A stretch of 64,000 bases of DNA from Roseovarius nubinhibens ISM (GCF_000152625.1 NZ_CH724156.1:1613466-1677465), one strand, 5' to 3'. Counted from the first letter of the stretch, positions 37,059 through 48,255 are shown. A program made the numbers and translations. Notes: a model not told the origin generated them from the sequence alone.

Positions 37059-38021
37059 ATGACCAATTATCTCGACTTTGAAAAACCCCTGGCCGAGATC
37101 GAAGGCAAGGCGGCAGAGCTGCGCGCCATGGCGCGGGCAGGCGAAGGTGTCGATGTCGAAGCCGAGGCCGGCGCGTTGGACAAGAAGGCGGCAGAGCTGC
37201 TCAAGGACATGTACCGTGACCTGAGCGCGTGGCGCAAATGTCAGGTGGCGCGCCATCCCGAGCGGCCGCATTGCCAAGATTACATCAAGGCGCTCTTTAC
37301 CGAATACACGCCGCTCGCCGGTGACCGGAACTTTGCCGATGATCACGCCGTCATGGGCGGTCTGGCCCGTCTCGACGATCAGCCGGTCGTCGTCATCGGT
37401 CAGGAAAAAGGCAGCGACACCAAGAGCCGCATCGAACGCAATTTCGGCATGGCTCGCCCCGAAGGCTATCGCAAGGCGATCCGCCTGATGGAAATGGCCG
37501 ACAAGTTCAACCTGCCGATCATCACGCTGGTCGACACCCCCGGTGCCTATCCCGGCAAAGGTGCCGAAGAACGCGGGCAGTCCGAGGCTATCGCCCGGTC
37601 GACCGAGAAATGCCTGCAAGTGGGCGTGCCCCTCATCAGCGTCATCATCGGCGAAGGCGGGTCGGGCGGGGCCGTAGCCTTTGCCACCGGCAACCGTGTC
37701 GCGATGCTCGAACATTCCGTCTATTCGGTGATCACCCCCGAAGGCTGTGCGTCGATCCTGTGGAAAGATGCCGAAAAGATGCGCGAAGCCGCCGAGGCGC
37801 TGCGACTCACGGCGCAGGATCTCAAACGTCTCGGCGTCGTGGATCACGTCATCGACGAGCCGATGGGCGGGGCGCATCGCGATGGTCGCGCGGCCATCAA
37901 CGCCGTGGGTGTTACGCTGCGCAAATTGCTGGGCGAGCTGAAGGGCAAGGACCGCGACGCGCTGATTCGCGACCGCCGCGAGAAATTCCTCGCCATGGGC
38001 GACAAGGGGCTGGCGGCCTGA
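37059..38021 (+). CDS. accA: Acetyl-CoA carboxylase carboxyltransferase subunit alpha
   Basis: 320 aa. With AccD it moves CO2 from carboxybiotin to acetyl-CoA to make malonyl-CoA for fatty acid synthesis. It starts [18 protein letters not shown], contains [51 protein letters not shown], the oxyanion-hole region [11 protein letters not shown] and [16 protein letters not shown]. It is full length. It converges with the GntR gene downstream, with 9 nt between stops. Confidence 0.95.
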   Translation: MTNYLDFEKPLAEIEGKAAELRAMARAGEGVDVEAEAGALDKKAAELLKDMYRDLSAWRKCQVARHPERPHCQDYIKALFTEYTPLAGDRNFADDHAVMGGLARLDDQPVVVIGQEKGSDTKSRIERNFGMARPEGYRKAIRLMEMADKFNLPIITLVDTPGAYPGKGAEERGQSEAIARSTEKCLQVGVPLISVIIGEGGSGGAVAFATGNRVAMLEHSVYSVITPEGCASILWKDAEKMREAAEALRLTAQDLKRLGVVDHVIDEPMGGAHRDGRAAINAVGVTLRKLLGELKGKDRDALIRDRREKFLAMGDKGLAA

Positions 38022-38030
38022 TCCGCCGGC

Positions 38031-38678
38031 CTAGCGCACCAGCATCCGCAGACCCTGCGTCACATCTGACCGCACGGCGAGCCGCAATGCCGGCTCGTCC
38101 CCAGCCTTGAGCGCGGCGATGATCGTGCGGTGATGCTGCGGCGCGGTTTTTCGGTAGAGCCGCCCATAGAGCGCCCGCATCGTCGGCCCCAATTGCAACC
38201 AGACGGTTTCCGCCATGGCCAGCATGGCAGGCGCTTGCGCCCGCAGATAGAGCGTGCGGTGAAACTCCAGATTGCGCCGGATATAGGCCACCGCATCCTG
38301 ACGGGCGATTTCCTCGTTGATCCGCGCGTTGATCGACTGCAGCCGGTCGATGAGCGCGATATGGGCACGGGGCAGGGCGCGGCTGGCCAGCTCCACCTCC
38401 AACAACGCCCGCAAGGCCGCGAGCTCTTCCATCCGCTCGGGGCTCAGCTCCGGCGTCGAGACCCGGCCCGACGAGGACATCGACAGCGCGCCCTCCGCCG
38501 ACAGCCGCCGCACCGCTTCGCGCGCAGGCGTCATCGACACGCCAAACTCTTCGCCGACGCCGCGAATGGTCAGCGCCTGACCGGGCGCGATCTCGCCATG
38601 CATGATTCGCGACCGCAAGCCGCGATAAACGCGGTCATGGGCCGAAGGCGAGGGATCGGTGCGGGGTGTGAGCAACAT
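38031..38678 (-). CDS. GntR-family (FadR subfamily) transcriptional regulator
   Basis: 215 aa. The winged HTH is VYRGLRSRIMHGEIAPGQALTIRGVGEEFGVSMTPAREAVRRLSAEGALS, followed by an FCD domain (NLEFHRTLYLRAQAPAMLAMAETVWLQLGP). The ATG at 38678 gives a compact N terminus; upstream extension overlaps the metallopeptidase gene. It lies 16 nt after the metallopeptidase gene on the same strand. Its target is not evident. Confidence 0.87.
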   Translation of the reverse strand: MLLTPRTDPSPSAHDRVYRGLRSRIMHGEIAPGQALTIRGVGEEFGVSMTPAREAVRRLSAEGALSMSSSGRVSTPELSPERMEELAALRALLEVELASRALPRAHIALIDRLQSINARINEEIARQDAVAYIRRNLEFHRTLYLRAQAPAMLAMAETVWLQLGPTMRALYGRLYRKTAPQHHRTIIAALKAGDEPALRLAVRSDVTQGLRMLVR

Positions 38679-38694
38679 ATCGCGACCATGTGCC

Positions 38695-39405
38695 TCAGCG
38701 CGCGTCGGCGTCAATATCAAAGCGATACCTGTGCAATGCTGCGCCATGCGTCCGAAGCCATCTCCGCGAGGCTTCGAACTCGGGGTCGAGCTTTTCAACC
38801 AGGGCCCAGAATCGCGCGGAATGGTTCATCTCTCGCAGATGCGCCACCTCATGCGCCGCCACATAGTCGAGCACCTCGGCTGGCGCGAGAATCAGCCGCC
38901 AAGAATAGCTCAGCCCGCCGCGCGACGAACAAGACCCCCACCGCGACCGCGTATCGCGTAAACTGATCCCGCTGTATTCTGTGCCGAGCAGCGCGGCATA
39001 GCGGTCCGAGGCTTGTACCAACCGGTCACGCGCCAGTGTTTTCAACCAGCTTTGCACCCGCCGCCCGACCTGTTCATCCGGTCCGGGCACCCATATCTTC
39101 CCCTCCGACACGCGAATGGCACGGCCCGACGAGGCAGGCGCGACGGTGAGCATCTCTCCCGCCACCGGTACATCCACCCCATGCGCCACCGCCACGAGAT
39201 CGGGCCGCCCCGCCAGATGCCCACGCAGCCAGTCGGCCTTTTCGCGGGCGAAATCCACGCCCTGCGCTTCGGAAATTCCGCGCGGCAATGTCATCGACAC
39301 CGTCCCGTCGATCCCCGAAACCCGCAGCGAAATCCGCCGCGCCCGGGCCGAGCGTTTTATCACCACATCAATCGGGGGGTTGCCCGGAAGTGTCACTTGC
39401 CCCAT
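38695..39405 (-). CDS. M48-type metallopeptidase (YgjP/DUF45, SprT-like)
   Basis: 236 aa. The zinc-binding HExxH is VAAHEVAHLREMNHSARFWALVEK, with the third ligand in the conserved N-H-S-x-x-F-W part. SLRDTRSRWGSCSSRGGLSYSWRLILAP precedes it, as in YgjP proteins. The N-terminal part begins VTLPGNPPIDVVIKRSARAR. It is a predicted soluble cytoplasmic protein of unknown physiological substrate. Confidence 0.88.
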   Translation of the reverse strand: MGQVTLPGNPPIDVVIKRSARARRISLRVSGIDGTVSMTLPRGISEAQGVDFAREKADWLRGHLAGRPDLVAVAHGVDVPVAGEMLTVAPASSGRAIRVSEGKIWVPGPDEQVGRRVQSWLKTLARDRLVQASDRYAALLGTEYSGISLRDTRSRWGSCSSRGGLSYSWRLILAPAEVLDYVAAHEVAHLREMNHSARFWALVEKLDPEFEASRRWLRTHGAALHRYRFDIDADAR

Positions 39406-39517
39406 ATCGCCGAATGCCTCATGCTACCTGCGGTGATCAAAGCCTTTGACACCTGTGCCTTGTTATGGCAGGTGGCGCGAACCGTCGACAAGACCTCAGA
39501 ATTGAAAGGGATGACCC

Positions 39518-39796
39518 ATGCCCAAGGAAGAATGGGGTGTAAAACGTGTTTGCCCGACCACCGGCAAGCGTTTCTACGACCTGAACAAGGATCCGATCGT
39601 CAGCCCCTACACGGGCGAAGTCGTTGAGCTGAACCTCGGCAAGAGCCGTTCGATCAGCGCCGACAGCGAGGATGCCGAGACCAAAAAGCTCAAAGAGGCG
39701 TCGCTTGATGGCGATGCAGAAGTGCTGGACGATGATGACGAAAACGTGTCGCTCGACGACATCGCGGATGTCGCGTCGGAAGACGAAGACAGCTGA
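39518..39796 (+). CDS. TIGR02300-family protein
   Basis: 92-aa protein found across Alphaproteobacteria. The conserved start is PKEEWGVKRVCPTTGKRFYDLNKDPIVSPYTGEVVEL. The C-terminal half is strongly acidic and probably disordered (LDDDDENVSLDDIADVASEDEDS). Function is unsettled in the family. A GAAAGGG ribosome-binding site precedes the ATG. A terminator-like hairpin follows, then tRNA-Ala. Confidence 0.9.
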   Translation: MPKEEWGVKRVCPTTGKRFYDLNKDPIVSPYTGEVVELNLGKSRSISADSEDAETKKLKEASLDGDAEVLDDDDENVSLDDIADVASEDEDS

Positions 39797-39799
39797 TAT

Positions 39800-39837
39800 C
39801 TTCGGGGCGGGATTTTTCCGCTTGATCCCGCCCGAAG
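39800..39837 (+). terminator. Hairpin terminator after the TIGR02300 gene
   Basis: CTTCGGGGCGGGAT pairs with ATCCCGCCCGAAG (one bulged G) around a T-rich loop. It starts 3 nt after the stop and is followed by CTTTGC, a weak U-tract. Confidence 0.6.
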
Positions 39838-39881
39838 CTTTGCATAAGTAGCGGCGCACAGGCTGGTTAGCCTGACAAGAT

Positions 39882-39957
<76 letters not shown>

Positions 39958-40072
39958 AATCCCATCCCGACAACGCGAATATTCTGCCGTACTCGGCTGA
40001 ACCGGTGCCTCTGACCGGGCGATCTGTGTCGGGCGCAGGCCGGTCTTAGCGGTCAACCAATCGCCTTCACAA

Positions 40073-40798
40073 CTACCCGACCGCACCGCCGTTCTCGTCC
40101 CAGTCGGACCAATCAGGGAATCGCAGCGGTTCGACCTCATCCAGCGCTGCGAGATGCGAGGCCCATGCGCCGAGGTTTCCCCTCAACCGCTCTTCGACAA
40201 TGCTTTGATCCTCGTAGCTGTAGCCATGTCCCTGCACGCCATAGGAGACAAAGGGCGGCAGAACCGAGAACCCCATGTAATGCAGCGAATAGTGGATGGG
40301 CCAGAGCATCGTTTCGAAATCGCCCCCTCGGCTGCCTGGGCCAAATGCGGCGCGGGGGGCACCTGTGGTCACAGAGACGAGGGCGCGGCGCCCCCTGAAG
40401 TAGCCCGTGCCATAACGCATCTGACTGGTGTAGAGCCCACCGCTGACAAAGACGCGATCCATCCACCCTTTGAGAACCGCAGGCGCGCTGTGCCACCACA
40501 GTGGAAACTGCAAAATAACGAGGTCCGCCTGTTTAAGGTTGCCGATTTCCGTCAGGACATCCTTGGGCAAGCTGTCGGTGCGCCAAGCGTGGCGCTGCTC
40601 GGCGAGCGGTGCAAAATAATCGCCTGCCACGCGGCTCGCGTAATGCTGACTGCCCTCCACCGGGTCAAACGCGGGGTTGTATAGATCGTTGATGGTGACG
40701 CTGCCGCCGTGTTGTATCAGCGCCTTTTCTGCGGCGCGCGTGAGAGCGCCATTGTAGGATTTCGGCTCGGGATGCGCATGAACGATATGGGTGTGCAT
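40073..40798 (-). CDS. NAD(P)H-dependent oxidoreductase (NQO1/MdaB flavodoxin-like family)
   Basis: About 241 aa. The start HIVHAHPEPKSYNGALTRAAEKAL is the FMN/FAD phosphate-binding motif of the NQO/modulator-of-drug-activity family. ADLVILQFPLWWHSAPAVLKGWMDRVF is the flavin-ring contact region, with GGLYTS and ALVSVTTGAP downstream. Such enzymes reduce quinones with two electrons. It is divergent from a LysR gene across 94 nt, which probably controls it. Confidence 0.88.
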   Translation of the reverse strand: MHTHIVHAHPEPKSYNGALTRAAEKALIQHGGSVTINDLYNPAFDPVEGSQHYASRVAGDYFAPLAEQRHAWRTDSLPKDVLTEIGNLKQADLVILQFPLWWHSAPAVLKGWMDRVFVSGGLYTSQMRYGTGYFRGRRALVSVTTGAPRAAFGPGSRGGDFETMLWPIHYSLHYMGFSVLPPFVSYGVQGHGYSYEDQSIVEERLRGNLGAWASHLAALDEVEPLRFPDWSDWDENGGAVG

Positions 40799-40892
40799 TT
40801 CGTCTCTTCTCAGGATTGGTTCAACTCGCCCTGACACTGCACGTTCATTTCTGATAAGTATTGAGAGGATTCAGAAGATCGGCCTTTCATAT

Positions 40893-41792
40893 ATGAACAG
40901 CAAACTCGACTGGAACGACTATCAGACGGTCCTTCTGATCGCCGAGGCAGGCACGCTTTCCGGCGCCGCCCAACGGAGTGGGACAAGCCACCCGACCATG
41001 TTCCGCAGGATCAACGCGGTGGAGCAAAAGCTTGGCGTTCGTCTCTTCGAGAGGTTCCGCACAGGCTATCGGCTTACAAGCGCCGGGGAAGAGGTCGCTA
41101 CCACCGCACGCGAGATTGAAGAACTGACCAACGCCACCGAAAGACGCGTGGCGGGCCGCGACCTGCGGCCTTCCGGCATCGTGCATCTGGCAACGACGGA
41201 TTCGCTCCTCTGGGGCTTGCTGGCCCCCGAGATCGCCCACCTACGACACGTAGAACCCGACATCGTGCTCGATGTGACCGTCTCGAACGAGATTTCCGAT
41301 CTCTCCTTCCGCGAGGCCGATATCGCGATCCGCCCGGCCAGCGCACCCGAAGATCATCTGATCGGTCGGCGTCTCGGCCGCATACGGCAGGCCGTCTATG
41401 CCGCGCGGTCTCTGGACCTGAGCGAGGGCGACCAAAGTAACTGGGCGGGCCTTCCCTGGATCGGGCCGAACGCCTCCATGTCCTATCCTCAGTTGCACGC
41501 CTGGATGCGTGCATCCGGCGTCGAAGCCCGCTGCGTGGCCAAAACCGACAGTGTGCTGAGCATGCTGGCCGCCGTCCGCGCGGGCACCGGTGTTGCAATC
41601 CTTCCCTGCTATCTGGCCGACCCCGATCCCGATCTGCGCCGTTTAGGGCCCGAGATTGAAGACCTCGGCGTGGACCTTTGGATGCTCACCCATCCCGACC
41701 TGCGCCACACCGCACGCGTTCGTGCCGTGCTGGACTTCTTCGGCGGCCTCGGGTGGTCCATGTTGAAAACGGACATGTCACGGCCCAAGTAA
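40893..41792 (+). CDS. LysR-family transcriptional regulator
   Basis: 299 aa. HTH: LDWNDYQTVLLIAEAGTLSGAAQRSGTSHPTMFRRINAVEQKLGVRLFER. The C-terminal effector domain ends in LTHPDLRHTARVRAVLDFF. The ATG at 40893 starts right before the HTH. It is divergently paired with the quinone-reductase-like gene, the typical LysR arrangement. Confidence 0.9.
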   Translation: MNSKLDWNDYQTVLLIAEAGTLSGAAQRSGTSHPTMFRRINAVEQKLGVRLFERFRTGYRLTSAGEEVATTAREIEELTNATERRVAGRDLRPSGIVHLATTDSLLWGLLAPEIAHLRHVEPDIVLDVTVSNEISDLSFREADIAIRPASAPEDHLIGRRLGRIRQAVYAARSLDLSEGDQSNWAGLPWIGPNASMSYPQLHAWMRASGVEARCVAKTDSVLSMLAAVRAGTGVAILPCYLADPDPDLRRLGPEIEDLGVDLWMLTHPDLRHTARVRAVLDFFGGLGWSMLKTDMSRPK

Positions 41793-42012
41793 GTTTGGAC
41801 AGGGTAACCCGTGTCTAACTCTTCGCCGCCGGTTGCCGCGCCTTTCATGAAAATACCTCTGCGCGGCCACTGCAGCGCAGAAACGTCACCGAACTATGCT
41901 CCCCCAGCCGCACATTTGCTGGCGCTGCGAGTTCTCCCGCTCATCCTGCCACGCTCTGCTTGCATATGTTCCACGATGCTCTATGCAGCACTCCAGTCAC
42001 CAAGGCGGGCCT

Positions 42013-43056
42013 ATGAACGAACATTCCACCTCATCCGGCCCTTCGCCCGCACCGCGCGCCGCGAAGGATTGGGTCAAGATTCTCTCGCAATATCGCGAAG
42101 CGGACATCCGCCGCAGCTATTTCGAGCTCATCGTCACCCTTGGTCCCTTTGTTGCGCTCTGGGCGCTGGCCTGGTGGTCGCTCTCCTATAGCTATTGGCT
42201 GACCTTTGCGATTTCGCTGTGCAATGCGGGCTTTCTGCTGCGTCTCTTCGCGATTCAGCATGATTGCGGCCATGGTGCCTTTTTCAACAACCGTTTGCTG
42301 AGCGACTGGCTTGGCCGTGTCTTGGGCGTGCTGACCCTGACCCCCTATGACGTCTGGCGTCGCTCGCATTCGATCCACCACAGCGCCTCGGGCAATCTCG
42401 ACCGGCGCGGCATCGGTGACATCCACACGCTGACGGTCAATGAATACCATGCCATGTCCCGGTTCAGCCGGCTCATGTATCGCCTCTACCGCCATCCGAT
42501 CGTGCTCTTCGGGTTCGGCCCGGGCTATCTCTTCCTGTTTCAGAATCGTCTGCCGCTCGGCTTTACCGACAAGGCGAAATACTGGATCAGCGCCATGGGA
42601 ACCAATGCCGCGATTCTGATCTGGCTCGCCCTTGTCATGTGGTTCGGCGGGCTGATGCCGGTGCTGCTGATCTTCCTGCCGAGCACGCTCTTGGCCGCCA
42701 CGGCAGGCGTCTGGCTCTTCTATGTGCAGCATCAATTCGAGACGACCCATTGGGAGTCCGAGGAAGACTGGCAGCTACACGACGCCGCCCTGCATGGCAG
42801 CTCGCATTATATTCTGCCCGGCTGGCTGCAATGGCTCAGCGCCAATATCGGCATCCACCATGTGCACCATGTCCACAGCCGCATTCCCTTTTACCGGCTG
42901 CCCGAAGTGCTGCGCGACCACGCCGATCTGGCCGACGGCAACCGTATGACCATCCGCGAAAGCCTGAGCAACGCGCGGCTGCATCTCTGGGATGAACAAT
43001 CCCGGCGGCTTTTGTCCTTTGCCCAGGCGCGGCGTCTGGTGGCGCAGCGGGGCTAG
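42013..43056 (+). CDS. Membrane fatty acid desaturase
   Basis: About 347 aa. The three histidine boxes of the di-iron acyl-lipid desaturase/hydroxylase family are visible: HDCGHGAFF, RSHSIHHSASG and IHHVHHVHSRI. Several hydrophobic spans lie between them (FELIVTLGPFVALWALAW, LIWLALVMWFGGLMPVLLIF). It introduces a double bond into membrane lipid acyl chains, so it bears on membrane fluidity. The ATG at 42013 is preferred; ATGs at 41983 and 41896 are in frame. It converges with the TetR gene by 4 nt. Confidence 0.87.
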   Translation: MNEHSTSSGPSPAPRAAKDWVKILSQYREADIRRSYFELIVTLGPFVALWALAWWSLSYSYWLTFAISLCNAGFLLRLFAIQHDCGHGAFFNNRLLSDWLGRVLGVLTLTPYDVWRRSHSIHHSASGNLDRRGIGDIHTLTVNEYHAMSRFSRLMYRLYRHPIVLFGFGPGYLFLFQNRLPLGFTDKAKYWISAMGTNAAILIWLALVMWFGGLMPVLLIFLPSTLLAATAGVWLFYVQHQFETTHWESEEDWQLHDAALHGSSHYILPGWLQWLSANIGIHHVHHVHSRIPFYRLPEVLRDHADLADGNRMTIRESLSNARLHLWDEQSRRLLSFAQARRLVAQRG

Positions 43057-43060
43057 CCGA

Positions 43061-43693
43061 TCAGGCCGACACCATCGCGCCAAGCTCCTGCATGTCCTGA
43101 CAAAGCTGCGCCTTGTGGGTCTCAAGGCTCATGTCCTCGTCGCGGATGAAATCGAGAAACCGCGCGTTCCAGGTGCTATAGGCCACCCGCGCCAGTAGGG
43201 CGCTGCGGCTGCGCGATAACCCGTGCTGCCCAGACGTCCGGTGCAGGATCTCCGCGATATCACCGTGATGGGTCTTTTCGATCTGCGCATAGAGCTGCAC
43301 CATCGGACTGTCGGGGTTGCGGATATTCGTGGCCTCGGCATAGCGCCAGACCCGTTTGCCCGCATAGCTCATGGTGAGATCGGCATAGATGCTGAAAATC
43401 TGACCAAGAATATCGCCAAGCCCGGCCCCCTCCGGCGGGGTCCAGCTCTGCATATATTCCTGCCCCGCCTCATGCGCCTCGAGAACCATCGCCACGACGA
43501 GCTGATCCTTGCTGCCGAAATAGTTGAACACGGTGGGCGCCGATACATCGGCCGCCCCGGCAATCTTGGCCATGGTGGTGGCGGCATAACCTTCGGTTTC
43601 GATCAGGCGACGCGCAGCCGCGAGGATATCCCGCCGGCGGCGTGATTTCTGCCTGTCGCGCAGGCCGGGGGAGGAAGATTCAACGGCTGCCAT
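43061..43693 (-). CDS. TetR-family transcriptional regulator
   Basis: About 210 aa. HTH: RRDILAAARRLIETEGYAATTMAKIAGAADVSAPTVFNYFGSKDQLV, followed by a helical ligand-binding domain. A GTG three codons upstream is an alternative start. It faces the third Pot-type importer across 123 nt of AT-rich DNA and probably controls it and itself. Confidence 0.9.
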   Translation of the reverse strand: MAAVESSSPGLRDRQKSRRRRDILAAARRLIETEGYAATTMAKIAGAADVSAPTVFNYFGSKDQLVVAMVLEAHEAGQEYMQSWTPPEGAGLGDILGQIFSIYADLTMSYAGKRVWRYAEATNIRNPDSPMVQLYAQIEKTHHGDIAEILHRTSGQHGLSRSRSALLARVAYSTWNARFLDFIRDEDMSLETHKAQLCQDMQELGAMVSA

Positions 43694-43724
43694 TTTTTTC
43701 ACCTTATCCCAAGAAAGTGCGAAG

Positions 43725-43754
43725 TAAATAATTTTATCCGACTAAAAATTTATT
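43725..43754. promoter_or_regulatory. AT-rich imperfect palindrome, TetR operator candidate
   Basis: AATAATTTTA and TAAAAATTTATT face each other around TCCGAC. It is the most AT-rich segment of the divergent TetR/importer gap and ends in TTGACG, a possible -35. A matching -10 at proper spacing is not clear, so the promoter call is weak. Confidence 0.35.
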
Positions 43755-43816
43755 GACGGCATGAGAAACACTATTAGGGTTGGCGGTTATGAACGCAAGG
43801 ACAGGTGGGGCGGCCA

Positions 43817-44896
<1,080 letters not shown>

Positions 44897-44899
44897 GCC

Positions 44900-45811
44900 A
44901 TGGCCAACGCAACCCACCGTCCAAGTTTCACCGAACGCCATTCGCAATGGGTTCTCCTCGCCCCGGCCCTGACGCTGCTCTGCGTCGCGGCCTTCGGCCC
45001 GCTCTTCATCGTGGCGATCTACAGCTTTCTCACCCCCGGGGATTACGGCGGCGTGGTGTGGAAATTCTCGACCGAGGCCTGGTTCAACGTCTTTGCCGAG
45101 CGGGACATTTTCGACGAAACCATCGGCTTTGCCGACGCCCATCTGGCGATCTTCTGGCGCTCGCTGCGACTGGCCTTGATCACCACCGTCGTCGCCTTCC
45201 TCTTCGGCTTCCCCACGGCCTATTTCATCGCCACCCGCCCCGCCCATCAGCGCAATCTGTGGATGCTGCTGATCATGGTGCCGTTCTGGACCAACCTGCT
45301 GATCCGCACCTTCGCGATCATGGAACTGATCCGAAACGAAGGCGTGGTGAACACCCTGCTCATGGGGCTCGGGATCATCAACGAGCCGATACAGATGCTC
45401 TACACCGATTTCGCGATCATGGTGGGGATGCTCTATGTCTACCTCCCGCTCATGGTGCTGCCGATTTATGCCTCGCTCGAACGGTTCGATTTCTCGCTCG
45501 TCGAGGCCGGCTATGATCTCTATGCCAACCGGCTCAAGGTGCTGCGCAAGGTCATCCTGCCGGTCACCCGGCCCGGCATCGTGGCGGGCTCGATCCTCGT
45601 GTTGATCCCGGCGCTCGGTGCCTATGTGACGCCAAGGGTGCTCGGCGGGGGCAAGCGGATGATGCTCGGCAACCTGATCGAATTGCAATTCGGGCAGGGG
45701 CGCAATTGGCCGCTCGGCGCGGCACTGGCGATGCTGCTTTTGCTGATCGTGATGGCGACAATGGTTTTCTATGTGCGTGCCGCCGGGCGCGAAGGGGGCG
45801 GTCATGGCTGA
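44900..45811 (+). CDS. ABC transporter permease (PotB-like), third importer
   Basis: 303 aa and of normal PotB length, with a 50-residue periplasmic loop after the first helix (TLLCVAAFGPLFIVAIYSFL). Core motifs are MVPFWTNLLIRTFAIMELI and the EAA loop EAGYDLYANRLKVLRKVILPV, followed by PALGAYVTPRVLGGGKRMMLGN. It overlaps the next permease by 8 nt. Confidence 0.9.
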   Translation: MANATHRPSFTERHSQWVLLAPALTLLCVAAFGPLFIVAIYSFLTPGDYGGVVWKFSTEAWFNVFAERDIFDETIGFADAHLAIFWRSLRLALITTVVAFLFGFPTAYFIATRPAHQRNLWMLLIMVPFWTNLLIRTFAIMELIRNEGVVNTLLMGLGIINEPIQMLYTDFAIMVGMLYVYLPLMVLPIYASLERFDFSLVEAGYDLYANRLKVLRKVILPVTRPGIVAGSILVLIPALGAYVTPRVLGGGKRMMLGNLIELQFGQGRNWPLGAALAMLLLLIVMATMVFYVRAAGREGGGHG

Positions 45812-46610
45812 ACCAAAGGGTTTTAACGTCAAGAAACAGCACGGCTTCACCACCATCGCGGTGCTCTGCTTTCTGCTGCTCTACACGCCGATCATCCTGC
45901 TCGTGCTCTATTCCTTTAACGCCGGCACTTCGATCGCCATCTGGGAAGGTTTTTCCTGGCGCTGGTACATCTCGACCTGGGGCAATGAACAGGTCAAGGA
46001 GGCGGCGCTCCTGTCGCTCTGGCTTGCCATCGTCTCCTCGGCCGTGGCCACCTCGGTCGCGGTGCTGGCGGCCCTCGCCACCACCCGGCGCGCCCCCTAC
46101 AAGGGCCAGACCGTGGTCTTTGCGATCATCAACCAACCGCTGATGGTGCCCGAGATCGTGACCGCCGTGGCCCTTCTGATCTTCTTCGCGCTGATCAAGA
46201 ACTACACCGGCTACACCGGTGGCGCGTATCTCTTCATCGCGCATTCGGCCTTCTGCGTGCCCTTCGCCTATATGCCGATCCGCGCCCGGCTTCAGGGCAT
46301 GGACCTGACGCTCGAACAGGCGGCCTCTGATCTCTATGGCACGCCGCTGCGGGTGTTTCGCAAGGTGACATTGCCGCTTCTATGGCCCGGTATCCTCGCC
46401 GGGGCGATGCTGGCCTTTGTCATCTCGCTCGACGATGTGGTGATTACAGAGTTTGTAAAAGCCGCCGGTCAGGATACGCTTCCCACATATATGCTGGGTC
46501 AGCTCCGCCGAGTCGTCACCCCCGAGGTCAACGCCATCTCGACGGTCCTGCTCGCCATCTCGGTGACTATGGTGATCGTGTATTTCATCCTCAATCAGCG
46601 CAAGAACTGA
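45804..46610 (+). CDS. ABC transporter permease (PotC-like), third importer
   Basis: 268 aa. Helix 1 is [25 protein letters not shown]. The EAA loop is [23 protein letters not shown], followed by the PotC hallmark [19 protein letters not shown]. The ATG at 45804 lies inside the end of the preceding gene. A GGAGG ribosome-binding site for the binding-protein gene follows 20 nt after its stop. Confidence 0.9.
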   Translation: MAEPKGFNVKKQHGFTTIAVLCFLLLYTPIILLVLYSFNAGTSIAIWEGFSWRWYISTWGNEQVKEAALLSLWLAIVSSAVATSVAVLAALATTRRAPYKGQTVVFAIINQPLMVPEIVTAVALLIFFALIKNYTGYTGGAYLFIAHSAFCVPFAYMPIRARLQGMDLTLEQAASDLYGTPLRVFRKVTLPLLWPGILAGAMLAFVISLDDVVITEFVKAAGQDTLPTYMLGQLRRVVTPEVNAISTVLLAISVTMVIVYFILNQRKN

Positions 46611-46639
46611 TGCCATTCCAACCCAACTCAGGAGGTCCC

Positions 46640-47671
46640 ATGACCGCTCTTAAATCCGTCACAGCCCTGGCCACCGCGGCCATGCTCGCCAGCCCGGCTC
46701 TGGCCGAAGGTGAATTGAACATCTTCAACTGGGGCAACTACACCAGCCCCGATCTGATCGAGAAATTCGAGAAAGAATACGACATCGACGTCACGATCAC
46801 CGATTACGACAGCAACGACACCGCGCTCGCCAAAGTGCGCGCCGGCGGTCATGGCTTCGACATCGTCGTGCCCTCGGCCACCTATATCCCGATCTGGATT
46901 TCCGAGGGCCTTCTCCTCGAGAGCCGCCCAGACGAGATGGAGAATTTCAAGAATGTCGCCAAGCGCTGGGCCGAGGTCGATTTCGATCCGGGCCGTCGCT
47001 ACACGGTGCCATGGCAATGGGGCACGGTCGGTCTGACCGTCAACACCTCGATCTATGATGGCGACATCAACACTTCGGCCATCTTCCTTGATCCGCCCGA
47101 AGAGCTGCGCGGCAAGATCAACGTCGTGCCTGAAATGAACGACGTCATGCATCTCGCGATCCGCTATATGGGCGGTGAACAGTGCACCACCGACAAGGAC
47201 GTGCTGCGCAAGGTCCGCGACAAGCTGGTCGAGGCCAAGCCGCACTGGATCTCGCTCGATTACGGCACGGTCGAGAAATATGCCAAGGGCGACCTCGGCG
47301 CCGGCGTCAACTGGAACGGCTCGTCCTACCGCTCGCGCCTGCAAAACCCCGACATCGCCTTCGGCTATCCCAAGGAAGGCTTTCCGATCTGGATGGACAA
47401 CGTCGCCATCCTCGCGGACGCTCAGAATGTCGACAATGCCAAGCTTTTCCTGAACTTCATCATGGCCCCTGAAAACGCCGCGATGATCTCGGAATTCGCG
47501 CGCTACGCCAATGGCATCGACGGCTCCGAGGAATTCATGCCTGAGGACATGAGCACCGCCCCCGAGGTGGTCATTCCCGCCGAGCTCGCCGATGCCGGTG
47601 TGGTGTCCAAGACCTGCCCGCCCGAAGCCACCAAGATCTACACCCAGATTTGGCTCGAACTGCAGAAATAA
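46640..47671 (+). CDS. Periplasmic polyamine-type binding protein, third importer
   Basis: 343 aa with a standard signal peptide ([19 protein letters not shown], cleaved after ALA). The mature part begins [24 protein letters not shown], as in PotD/Pot[25 protein letters not shown] and [16 protein letters not shown] line the ligand cleft. Mature residues differ clearly from both other binding proteins in this window, so the three importers probably have different substrates or affinities. The ATG has a strong GGAGG site. Confidence 0.9.
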   Translation: MTALKSVTALATAAMLASPALAEGELNIFNWGNYTSPDLIEKFEKEYDIDVTITDYDSNDTALAKVRAGGHGFDIVVPSATYIPIWISEGLLLESRPDEMENFKNVAKRWAEVDFDPGRRYTVPWQWGTVGLTVNTSIYDGDINTSAIFLDPPEELRGKINVVPEMNDVMHLAIRYMGGEQCTTDKDVLRKVRDKLVEAKPHWISLDYGTVEKYAKGDLGAGVNWNGSSYRSRLQNPDIAFGYPKEGFPIWMDNVAILADAQNVDNAKLFLNFIMAPENAAMISEFARYANGIDGSEEFMPEDMSTAPEVVIPAELADAGVVSKTCPPEATKIYTQIWLELQK

Positions 47672-47701
47672 GCCAATCGCTTGCACGCGGCTGAAACGTC
47701 A

Positions 47702-47726
47702 ATGGGCGGCCTCACGGGCCGCCCAT
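47702..47726 (+). terminator. Intrinsic terminator after the third importer
   Basis: A perfect 10-bp stem ATGGGCGGCC / GGCCGCCCAT with a 5-nt loop followed by CTTTGTTG. It lies 30 nt after the binding-protein stop. Confidence 0.78.
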
Positions 47727-47755
47727 CTTTGTTGTCACGAGGCTATAGCCCGGGC

Positions 47756-48220
47756 TTACTCGACCCCGGCCTTGTAATAGACCTCGCCTTCTTTCGCATC
47801 GCCGCCAAAGGCCATCACGTCGAACTTGGCCTTGGGATCATCGCCCATGCCGGGCGATCCGGCGGGCATCCCGGGCACGGCAATACCGCTGATCGCGGGC
47901 TTGTCGCGCAGCATACGTTTCACCGCTTCGAGCGGCACATGCCCTTCGACCACATAGTCGCCGACCTTGACCGAATGGCACGAGGCCAGATCGTTCGGCA
48001 CCCCGTGATCCGCCTTCATCCCGGCATAATCATAGGTCTCGATTACCTCGACCGTGTGGCCCTCGGCCCGCGCCAGATCGGCCCAGGCATCGCAACAGCC
48101 ACAGCCGGGCGTCTTTGTCATCACCATCGCCGCCGGCTCCGACAGCGATTGCGCATGGGCCGCCGGTGCAAGGCTCAGCATCGGCGCGGCCACGAGGGCA
48201 TAAATCATGGATTTCTTCAT
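47756..48220 (-). CDS. DUF411-domain periplasmic metal-binding protein
   Basis: 154 aa. The signal peptide MKKSMIYALVAAPMLSLAPA ends AHA. The mature protein has the thioredoxin-like CxCC site TKTPGCGCCDAW and a downstream ASCHSVKVGDYVVEGHVP, the DUF411 hallmark. Members are linked to copper handling in the periplasm. A C-terminal Met/Gly/Pro loop (GMPAGSPGMG) could also bind Cu(I). It lies 35 nt downstream of the Cys-rich small protein gene on the same strand. Confidence 0.87.
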   Translation of the reverse strand: MKKSMIYALVAAPMLSLAPAAHAQSLSEPAAMVMTKTPGCGCCDAWADLARAEGHTVEVIETYDYAGMKADHGVPNDLASCHSVKVGDYVVEGHVPLEAVKRMLRDKPAISGIAVPGMPAGSPGMGDDPKAKFDVMAFGGDAKEGEVYYKAGVE

Positions 48221-48255
48221 TGGATTGACTCCGTTTTCCGTAAGATTGGGTAAGT

